This document shows positions 23,380 through 29,119 of a stretch of DNA of 35,785 nt, in pieces (positions within the stretch are counted from its first letter, which is position 1; each line of letters starts with the position of its first letter). Position numbers and translations under genes: made by a program. The notes beneath the pieces are model-generated. The model was not told the origin of the DNA. It did not search any database and worked only from the letters and a program-made list of their open reading frames with translations. The stretch comes from an uncultured Prevotellaceae bacterium (GTDB lineage Bacteria; Bacteroidota; Bacteroidia; Bacteroidales; Muribaculaceae), in assembly GCA_900319525.1 (NCBI GenBank), contig ONOU01000026.1:1-35785 (forward strand), in the 5' to 3' direction.

Positions 23380-25914
23380 TTAAGCTTGGGTTGACGCAAC
23401 GTCCTCTTTCTTCTTAAAGAGCTTGTCGCCAAACAGAGCATAGTTCAGCGCCAACAGCAGCAACAGGTAGATGGCGATGACGGCAATGCGTGCCCACGTC
23501 TGGGTTGTCTTCACCTCATCGGGATCAAACTTGAAGTCGATCTCATGGTCACCTGCCGGCAATTGCAGGGCGCGCAGGACGTAATTCACACGACCCATCT
23601 CAACGGGCTTGCCATCAACCGTCACCTTCCAACCCCAGGGGAAGTAAACCTCGCTGAAGACCGCTAGGCCGCCAGTTGCACTGTGGCTCTTGTAGGTCAA
23701 GTGGTTGGGCGCATAGGACGTCTCATAGATGGTATCGCCGGGTTGAACCGCCCTAGCATCACCCAGTTGCTTCTTGAACTTGGCATCGGCCACGGCACTG
23801 CGGGCAGGGTTGAAATTGTCAAGGAATACCATTTCCTGGTCGGCATTGTCAACATAGGTGAGCGAATCCACAAACCAGGCATTGCCCAGGGCCTCGGTGT
23901 TGCCTTGCACCGTCTGGTCATCGACGATGACATACCGGGTGTTGAGCATGTTGAGGACTTGGACATTATTCTTGGCAATCTGGTTATTGATCAGGTCATT
24001 GTAACGCGACAACTTAGCGGCATGGTAACCGCCGACGGTCTTGTGGAAATAGCTGGGCATGGCTTCGCCAAAGTGCTGGACGTCCATCACACGGTAGTTC
24101 ATGTCCTTGTCTTGCAAGATCTGCTGGTCGGCAGGACGAGGCACGAAGGACTGTTCGGGCACATCATAATGGGAAGTAAACGAGTCGCTGTTGATGTAGC
24201 GCTTGTTGACCGCATACATGTCTACCAGCACAATGCCAGCGATGATGAGGGTAGCGGCCATCTCGTTGAGTTTGCCCTTCAGGAACGTGAAAATGACGCC
24301 AAATCCCAGCAAGATGATGATCAGGCTGCGCCATGCGTCGCCACTCACCAGTGCGCCTCGCACGGCAGCAATAGCGACATCCACACTGGGATATTGCTGA
24401 ATCTGGCCCGAAGCGACAAGCTGCTCGTGCTCCTCGGCCGAGAAGTGGCCAAATATGCCCGGGAACAAAGCCGTAACCAGGCAGATGGCTGCTGTCAGTC
24501 CAAACGAGCACAGCAAGGCGACGCGGTGCTTGCGCCAGCCATCAGGCTCCTTAAACAGTTCGCGCAGACCCAGTACCGCCAGTATGGGCATGGCAATCTC
24601 GGCAATGACCAGAATTGATGCCACGGTTCTGAACTTGTTGTACATGGGGAAGTGGTCAATCATCCAGTCGGTGAGCCACATCATGTTGTGTCCCCAAGAG
24701 AGCAGAATGCTGATGATGGTAACGATGAGCAAGGCCCACTTCATGGGGCCCTTGACGATGAAACAGCCCAGCAGGAACAGGGCGCATATCAGGGCACCGA
24801 CATACACGGGGCCGTTGGTCATGGGCTGGTCGCCGAAGTACTGCGGGAACTGGCTCAGGATCTGGTAGTCCTGTTGCCCCATCTGGCCTGTATTGACCAT
24901 CTTCTCGGCCTTCTTGGTGCCGCTCAAGGCGAGCATGCGGCTGTCCCCCTTCTCGGGCTTGATGGTCGCACCACCCTTGACATTGGGCATCAACAGGGTG
25001 AAAGTCTCGCCCTTGCCATAGCTCCACTGCGTGATATAATCCTTATCCAGACCGCCCTTTGTGGGCTTGGCGTTGACAGCGTCCTCGCCTTTGGGGGTGA
25101 GCTCACTGTGTCCGCCACGGATGGTTTCCTGCGAATACTTGTAGGTCATGAACAGGTTGGGTGAGTTGGCGGCCAGAGCCAGCGCTGCTGCTACCGCCAG
25201 CGAGGCAGTGGCGATGCACCAGCGTCCCATCTGCTTGTCGAGGATTGCCTTGACAAGGAAAGCAATGACGATGGCCACCACGATGAACATCGAGTAATAG
25301 GTCATCTGCACATGGTTGCTGGCCAGCTGCAACGCGGCAAAGAAGGCGGCAACGGCGGCACCACCCAGATACTTGCCACGATAGCACCACACGATGCCTG
25401 CCAGCGTGGGCGGGATGTAGGCCAGCACCATCAGTTTCCAGATGTGACCCGCACCCATCAGGATGAAGAAGTAACTCGAGAAGGCGTAGCCAATGGCGCC
25501 AAGCACAGCATAATACCACTTGACCTTGAATGCCAGCATCAACAGGAAGAAGCCCAGCATGAGCACAAAAATCCAGCTGACAGGCGTGGGGAATCCCAAG
25601 CGATAGATCACCGATGCCGGTGACAGCATCGTCGTGCCCTGGTAGGACGGGGCGATCTGGAACGTGGGCATACCGCCAAAGAGGGCATCGGTCCACCAGG
25701 ACTTTTCGCCCGTTTGCTGCTCATAGGAGTTGACTTCCTGGCCGTTGGCCAGACCCTGCATGATATCGTTCTGCTGCAGGACATCTCCGTTCACGTCGTT
25801 GGGATAGAAATAAATCCACGAGATGGCGGCAAAAATCACCACCGCAATCACAAAACGGATCACGTCGCCCAGTGTGAGCGACCCAATCAGTTTCTTGTCT
25901 AAGTTACTCTTCAT
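23380..25914 (-). CDS. YfhO-family polytopic membrane protein
   Basis: A large (844-residue) inner-membrane protein. About a dozen hydrophobic segments occupy residues 18-620 (for example VIRFVIAVVIFAAISWIYF, ILVIAEIAMPILAVLGL), followed by a soluble, beta-rich domain of about 190 residues and a last membrane helix (IAVIAIYLLLLLALNYALF) before a Lys-rich cytoplasmic tail. The layout is typical of YfhO proteins, GT-C-like membrane proteins that in Gram-positive bacteria transfer sugars to teichoic acids. The role in Bacteroidetes is unknown. First gene of a two-gene unit with the methyltransferase. Confidence 0.88.
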   Translation of the reverse strand: MKSNLDKKLIGSLTLGDVIRFVIAVVIFAAISWIYFYPNDVNGDVLQQNDIMQGLANGQEVNSYEQQTGEKSWWTDALFGGMPTFQIAPSYQGTTMLSPASVIYRLGFPTPVSWIFVLMLGFFLLMLAFKVKWYYAVLGAIGYAFSSYFFILMGAGHIWKLMVLAYIPPTLAGIVWCYRGKYLGGAAVAAFFAALQLASNHVQMTYYSMFIVVAIVIAFLVKAILDKQMGRWCIATASLAVAAALALAANSPNLFMTYKYSQETIRGGHSELTPKGEDAVNAKPTKGGLDKDYITQWSYGKGETFTLLMPNVKGGATIKPEKGDSRMLALSGTKKAEKMVNTGQMGQQDYQILSQFPQYFGDQPMTNGPVYVGALICALFLLGCFIVKGPMKWALLIVTIISILLSWGHNMMWLTDWMIDHFPMYNKFRTVASILVIAEIAMPILAVLGLRELFKEPDGWRKHRVALLCSFGLTAAICLVTALFPGIFGHFSAEEHEQLVASGQIQQYPSVDVAIAAVRGALVSGDAWRSLIIILLGFGVIFTFLKGKLNEMAATLIIAGIVLVDMYAVNKRYINSDSFTSHYDVPEQSFVPRPADQQILQDKDMNYRVMDVQHFGEAMPSYFHKTVGGYHAAKLSRYNDLINNQIAKNNVQVLNMLNTRYVIVDDQTVQGNTEALGNAWFVDSLTYVDNADQEMVFLDNFNPARSAVADAKFKKQLGDARAVQPGDTIYETSYAPNHLTYKSHSATGGLAVFSEVYFPWGWKVTVDGKPVEMGRVNYVLRALQLPAGDHEIDFKFDPDEVKTTQTWARIAVIAIYLLLLLALNYALFGDKLFKKKEDVASTQA

Positions 25915-25953
25915 TATCGTCGTTAATTATTTGGTTTTCTTGATTACAACCTG

Positions 25954-25961
25954 CAAAGGTA
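25954..25961 (-). promoter_or_regulatory. Putative promoter (-7 box) of the YfhO operon
   Basis: The - strand reads TACCTTTG followed by C, 40 bp before ATG 25914. The usual -33 position lies inside the 14-bp tandem repeats at 25968-26008, so repeat-number change could alter promoter spacing. Confidence 0.55.
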
Positions 25962-25967
25962 GTGAAA

Positions 25968-26008
25968 AGTTTTTAGTTGTCAGTTTTTAGTTGTCAGTTT
26001 TTAGTTGT
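25968..26008. repeat. 14-bp tandem repeat AGTTTTTAGTTGTC
   Basis: Exact copies at 25968-25981 and 25982-25995 and 13 bases of a third at 25996-26008. As its reverse complement it is built from the same AACTAAAAACT words seen at 7752-7787. It sits directly upstream of the YfhO -7 box. Confidence 0.85.
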
Positions 26009-26017
26009 TGGATGACG

Positions 26018-26094
26018 AAACAATGGCAGCAGCGCTTGTCGCTTCACTGACGGTGCGGGGGTGTGCAAGCCAGAGGCTTGCAATACATCGACAT
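26018..26094 (-). repeat. REP-like dispersed element, copy 2
   Basis: Reverse complement of the element at 158-232, about 88% identical by eye, containing the same core palindrome GCAAGCC-AGA-GGCTTGC (26065-26081). Intergenic, opposite orientation to copy 1 and about 26 kb away. Confidence 0.75.
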
Positions 26095-26126
26095 GACAGG
26101 CGTGGGGAGCTGACCGCATGAGATGA

Positions 26127-26155
26127 TTAGAGACGCAAGGTTATTGCGTCTCTAA
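26127..26155. repeat. AGAGACGCAA palindrome, single copy
   Basis: TTAGAGACGCAA (26127-26138) and TTGCGTCTCTAA (26144-26155) are exact reverse complements with a 5-nt loop. The same GAGACGCAA word forms the paired elements at 29015-29093. It lies 65 bp past the cytidine deaminase stop but lacks a T run, so it is a dispersed hairpin more than a classical terminator. Confidence 0.75.
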
Positions 26156-26219
26156 AGTGTTGATGTCAACTGGATAATCCAGGGGATTAATGACTTGGCG
26201 TGAAGGTCAAAGAAAAAAT

Positions 26220-26684
26220 TTAGAACTCGGTGAAGGACAGAGGCATGGTGGACATGAAACTGTCAAGGACATAAATCTTTTCCTTGCCTGCAAGGATGAG
26301 TTCAATGGGATGAGCATTCTTTTCAAACTCGAGGAAAGCTTGACGGCACACGCCACAAGGCGCTGTGGGCTCCTCGACAAACTCGTCGCGGGTGAAAGAT
26401 GTGATGGCCACCGACTTGACGGGCACACCAGGGTACTTGGCTCCCGCAGCATAGAGTGCGGAGCGCTCTCCACAGATGCCTGCAAAGGCCGCATTCTCCT
26501 GATTAGCACCGATAAACACCTCGCCGTTGTCGAGCATCAATGCCGCCCCGACCTTGAAGTTACTATAGGGTGAATATGAATGCGTTGTGGCCTCACGAGC
26601 CATGTCAACTAATTTTTTTTGCTCCTCGGTGAGTTCATTATAAGAATAAACTCGTACCTTTGTGGTGATTTTCTTTTCGGTCAT
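26220..26684 (-). CDS. cdd: Cytidine deaminase
   Basis: Cytoplasmic zinc enzyme that deaminates cytidine and deoxycytidine to uridine and deoxyuridine for pyrimidine salvage. The 154-residue length is near that of the tetrameric type (about 130-150). SPYSNFKVGAAL (38-49) opens the fold, Cys71-Gly72-Glu73 carries a zinc ligand and the catalytic Glu, and PCGVCRQ supplies Cys110 and Cys113. The start is ATG 26684 (MTEKKITTK); an open frame continues 42 codons further but passes through the promoter at 26715-26744. Its first codons overlap the promoter of the divergent glucosaminidase gene. Confidence 0.94.
   Translation of the reverse strand: MTEKKITTKVRVYSYNELTEEQKKLVDMAREATTHSYSPYSNFKVGAALMLDNGEVFIGANQENAAFAGICGERSALYAAGAKYPGVPVKSVAITSFTRDEFVEEPTAPCGVCRQAFLEFEKNAHPIELILAGKEKIYVLDSFMSTMPLSFTEF
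26655..26662 (+). promoter_or_regulatory. Putative promoter (-7 box) of the glucosaminidase gene, inside cdd
   Basis: TACCTTTG on the + strand lies within the first ten codons of cdd on the other strand. Initiation near 26669 would give about a 26-nt leader before ATG 26695 and make the two messages overlap at their 5' ends. Confidence 0.5.
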
Positions 26685-26694
26685 AAACGGAATT

Positions 26695-27447
26695 ATGAGT
26701 TTGAACTTTGAACGCAAAATTATAGATTTTTTTTCGATAAGCAAGCAAATATCGCATTTTTGCTTGATTTTTGCGCTGTTTTGCGCCATTTCGGCGCCGG
26801 CACAGACCAAACAGCAACGATATATGGACTATATCGAGCGCTACAAGACCGTTGCGCTGCAGCATGAGAAGGACTATGGCGTGCCCGCCAGCATCACGCT
26901 CGCCCAGGGCATTCTAGAAAGCAGTGTCGGACAGAGCAGGATGGCCCAAGAGGCCAACAACCACTTTGGCATCAAGGCCTATCACTGGAAGGGAGAGGTG
27001 TATGGCCGTTGCGACTCACTCAAGCAGGTGGGCTACCGCAAATATGGCTCCCCCGAGGATTCCTTCCTTGACCACACCAAGTTTCTTAAAGGTCCACGCT
27101 ATAGCGTGCTGTACCAGCTGGACGTAAACGACTACCGCAGTTGGGCTCAGGGGTTAAGGGATTGCGGCTATGCCGAGGACGTCAACTACCCCACCAAGCT
27201 CATCGCCATCATCGAGCAGTATGAACTCTATGCGCTCAATGGCGGCAAGCGACTTGATGGAGTTAAAACCGTAAACGAGATATCCACCGAGGAGACCTCC
27301 ACCAACAGTGACCGCTGGCATCACCGCAAACGCCGCAGCCACGCCGCGAGCCAGCAGCAGGCACAACAGGAGCCCGGCAGCGAGCCCCAGCAGGCGCTCA
27401 CGCCCATGCGCCAGGGCCATGTTGGCTCCAGTGCCGACAATGAGTGA
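26695..27447 (+). CDS. Secreted glucosaminidase-domain protein (GH73-like peptidoglycan hydrolase)
   Basis: Exported 250-residue lysozyme-fold protein expected to cleave N-acetylglucosaminyl bonds in peptidoglycan. A long basic N-region precedes the hydrophobic core HFCLIFALFCAISAPAQ (signal peptide of about 38 residues). The catalytic domain, about 45-190, has ITLAQGILESSVGQS with the catalytic Glu, NNHFGIK, and the family strand YGSPEDSFLDHTKFL. A low-complexity tail rich in Arg, His and Gln follows (about 205-250). Two starts are possible: ATG 26695, chosen because it follows a -7 box, and an upstream one at 26662 that would coincide with that box. Divergent from cdd, with only 10 bp between the start codons. 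Confidence 0.85.
   Translation: MSLNFERKIIDFFSISKQISHFCLIFALFCAISAPAQTKQQRYMDYIERYKTVALQHEKDYGVPASITLAQGILESSVGQSRMAQEANNHFGIKAYHWKGEVYGRCDSLKQVGYRKYGSPEDSFLDHTKFLKGPRYSVLYQLDVNDYRSWAQGLRDCGYAEDVNYPTKLIAIIEQYELYALNGGKRLDGVKTVNEISTEETSTNSDRWHHRKRRSHAASQQQAQQEPGSEPQQALTPMRQGHVGSSADNE
26715..26744 (-). promoter_or_regulatory. Promoter of cdd (-33 TTG, -7 TAATTTTG)
   Basis: On the - strand TTG (26744-26742), 19 bp, then TAATTTTG (26722-26715): sequence and spacing fit the Bacteroidetes primary promoter. The start would be near 26708, about 24 nt before ATG 26684. The site lies inside the signal-peptide coding region of the divergent glucosaminidase gene. Confidence 0.65.
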
Positions 27448-27449
27448 GG

Positions 27450-27470
27450 TTTTAGGCTTTAGGCTTTAGG
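27450..27470. repeat. TTTAGGC tandem repeat after the stop codon
   Basis: A 7-bp unit (TTTAGGC) is repeated three times, the last incomplete, beginning 2 bp after the glucosaminidase stop codon. No terminator is seen in the gap to kbl. Confidence 0.7.
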
Positions 27471-27514
27471 TGAAAGTATTCATTCTAAAAACTAAAACTT
27501 TAGAAAAAAACCAT

Positions 27515-27522
27515 TACCTTTG
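27515..27522 (+). promoter_or_regulatory. Putative promoter (-7 box) of kbl
   Basis: TACCTTTG lies 52 bp before the ATG at 27575, giving a leader of about 46 nt. It lies inside the 35-codon upstream extension of the open frame, which supports the shorter start. Confidence 0.55.
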
Positions 27523-27574
27523 TGGTCAATTAGAACATACTATTAATGTCAAACCTTTTAAAATAGATTTTATC

Positions 27575-28765
27575 ATGTTTGGAAAATTCCAGGAACATCT
27601 CCAGAAGGAGCTTGCCGACATCCAGGCTGCCGGTTTGTACAAGAACGAACGTATCATCACCACCCCGCAGCGCGCCGACATCAAGGTGCAGCCCAACGAC
27701 GAGGTGCTGAACTTCTGTGCCAACAACTATCTGGGTCTGAGCGACAACAGCCGCTTGATCAAGGCCGCTACCGAGACCATGTCTCACCACGGCTACGGCA
27801 TGTCGTCGGTACGCTTCATCTGCGGTACCAGCGATATTCACAAGGAACTTGAGGCCGCTATCGCCGACTACTTCCACACCGAGGACGCCATCCTCTACGG
27901 TTCCTGCTTTGACGCCAACGGCGGCCTGTTTGAGGCCCTGTTGACCGACGAGGATGCCATCATCAGCGACTCGTTGAACCACGCTTCGATCATCGACGGC
28001 GTGCGCCTGTGCAAGGCAAAACGCTACCGCTATGCCAACGCCGACATGGGCGAGCTCGAGGAGTGCCTGAAGCAGGCCCAGGAGCAGCGCTTCCGCATCA
28101 TCGCCACCGACGGCGTGTTCTCGATGGACGGCAACGTGGCTCCCATGGACAAGATCTGTGACCTGGCTGAGAAATATGACGCCATGGTGATGGTCGATGA
28201 GTCACACTCGGCAGGTGTCGTTGGCCCGACCGGCCACGGTGTAGCCGAGCAGTACAACATCTATGGCCGCATCGACGTCTTCACCGGCACGCTGGGCAAG
28301 GCCTTTGGCGGTGCTATGGGTGGTTTCACCACTGGCCGCAAGGAGATCATCGACATGCTGCGCCAGCGCTCACGTCCCTACCTGTTCAGCAACAGCATCG
28401 CTCCCGGCATCGTGGGTGCCAGCATCGAGATGTTCAAGATGCTCAAGGAGAGCAACGCTCTGCACGACAAGCTGGTGGACAACGTGAACTACTTCCGCGA
28501 CAAGATGATCGCTGCTGGCTTTGACATCAAGCCGACGCAGAGCGCCATCTGCGCCGTGATGCTCTACGACGCCAAGTTGTCGCAGGACTTCGCTGCCGAG
28601 CTGCAGAAGGAAGGCATCTACGTTACCGGTTTCTACTATCCCGTTGTGCCCAAGGGCCAGGCCCGCATCCGCGTGCAGGTATCGGCCGGTCACGAGCGTG
28701 AGCACCTCGACAAGTGCATCAACGCCTTCATCAAGATCGGCAAGCAGATGGGAATCATCAAGTGA
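27575..28765 (+). CDS. kbl: 2-amino-3-ketobutyrate CoA ligase (glycine C-acetyltransferase)
   Basis: PLP enzyme that splits 2-amino-3-ketobutyrate with CoA into glycine and acetyl-CoA, the second step of threonine breakdown. The 396-residue length equals the usual size. Family features: NNYLGLS (about 47-53), GYGMSSVRFICGT, the aspartate in MVDESHSAG that contacts the pyridine ring, and the PLP lysine Lys242 in GTLGKAFGG. Start at ATG 27575 (MFGKFQEHLQ), where homologues begin; the frame runs 35 codons upstream. Related enzymes (8-amino-7-oxononanoate synthase, serine palmitoyltransferase) share the fold, but the N-terminus and length favour Kbl, and a matching threonine dehydrogenase is encoded at 17170. 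Confidence 0.93.
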   Translation: MFGKFQEHLQKELADIQAAGLYKNERIITTPQRADIKVQPNDEVLNFCANNYLGLSDNSRLIKAATETMSHHGYGMSSVRFICGTSDIHKELEAAIADYFHTEDAILYGSCFDANGGLFEALLTDEDAIISDSLNHASIIDGVRLCKAKRYRYANADMGELEECLKQAQEQRFRIIATDGVFSMDGNVAPMDKICDLAEKYDAMVMVDESHSAGVVGPTGHGVAEQYNIYGRIDVFTGTLGKAFGGAMGGFTTGRKEIIDMLRQRSRPYLFSNSIAPGIVGASIEMFKMLKESNALHDKLVDNVNYFRDKMIAAGFDIKPTQSAICAVMLYDAKLSQDFAAELQKEGIYVTGFYYPVVPKGQARIRVQVSAGHEREHLDKCINAFIKIGKQMGIIK

Positions 28766-28821
28766 GTTAATAGTTAATAGTTAACAGTTAACAGTTAACA
28801 GTTAATAGTTAATAGTTAATA
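28766..28821. repeat. 7-bp tandem repeat GTTAAYA, eight copies
   Basis: Eight consecutive copies of GTTAATA or GTTAACA begin at the first base after the kbl stop codon (28763-28765). The copies run T-T-C-C-C-T-T-T at the sixth position. Such a run is prone to slippage. Confidence 0.9.
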
Positions 28822-28921
28822 GTTGCATCCGCCAACTAATTAAGGACTAAGGACTAGAAACTAGAAACTAAGGACTAGAGACACTAACAATCATTATAAC
28901 ACCCAGAAAAAACCTCATGTT
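28822..28921. other. Simple-repeat spacer before the kbl terminator
   Basis: After a short unique segment comes a run of AACTAA, GGACTAAGGACTAG and AAACTAG words (about 28834-28878), related to the low-complexity DNA at 7752 and 25968. No open frame or promoter is evident. Confidence 0.45.
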
Positions 28922-28959
28922 GACGGTCGCAGGTGCATCCACCCGCGACCGTCTTTTTT
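28922..28959 (+). terminator. Terminator of kbl
   Basis: GACGGTCGC (28922-28930) pairs perfectly with GCGACCGTC (28945-28953), with GGTG/CACC able to pair inside, followed by six T (28954-28959). It is placed 157 bp after the kbl stop, beyond the repeats. Confidence 0.85.
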
Positions 28960-29014
28960 CGACATGCTACAAATACTCCTTAGTATTTCAACAAGTATGC
29001 ATTCTGAAGGCCTG

Positions 29015-29093
29015 TAGAGACGCAAAATCTTGCGTCTCCAATCGTTAGGCTTTACCTAAATCCACCCTTGAGACGCAAGATTTTGCGTCTCTA
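29015..29093. repeat. Paired palindromes TAGAGACGCAA...
   Basis: A 24-bp sequence at 29015-29038 is repeated as its exact reverse complement at 29070-29093, and each arm is itself a hairpin (GAGACGCAA with TTGCGTCTC, 4-nt loop). The gap of 31 bp is unique sequence. A related single copy is at 26127-26155. Confidence 0.85.
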
Positions 29094-29119
29094 CAATGCG
29101 GGTGAATTGAGATTCTCAC

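Larger units (their letters stand above)
25962..26219. other. Repeat-filled gap between the YfhO and cytidine deaminase operons
   Basis: No gene is seen. From left to right the gap holds a 14-bp tandem repeat, a REP-like element and a 12-bp hairpin, all listed separately. The last 60 bases carry no recognisable signal, and no T-tract terminator for the cytidine deaminase message was found. Confidence 0.5.

Noticed and set aside
28766-29093. Repeat-rich gap considered as a CRISPR array
   Set aside because: The units are 7-bp tandem copies without spacers, and the palindromes occur only twice in inverted orientation; no cas genes are present.
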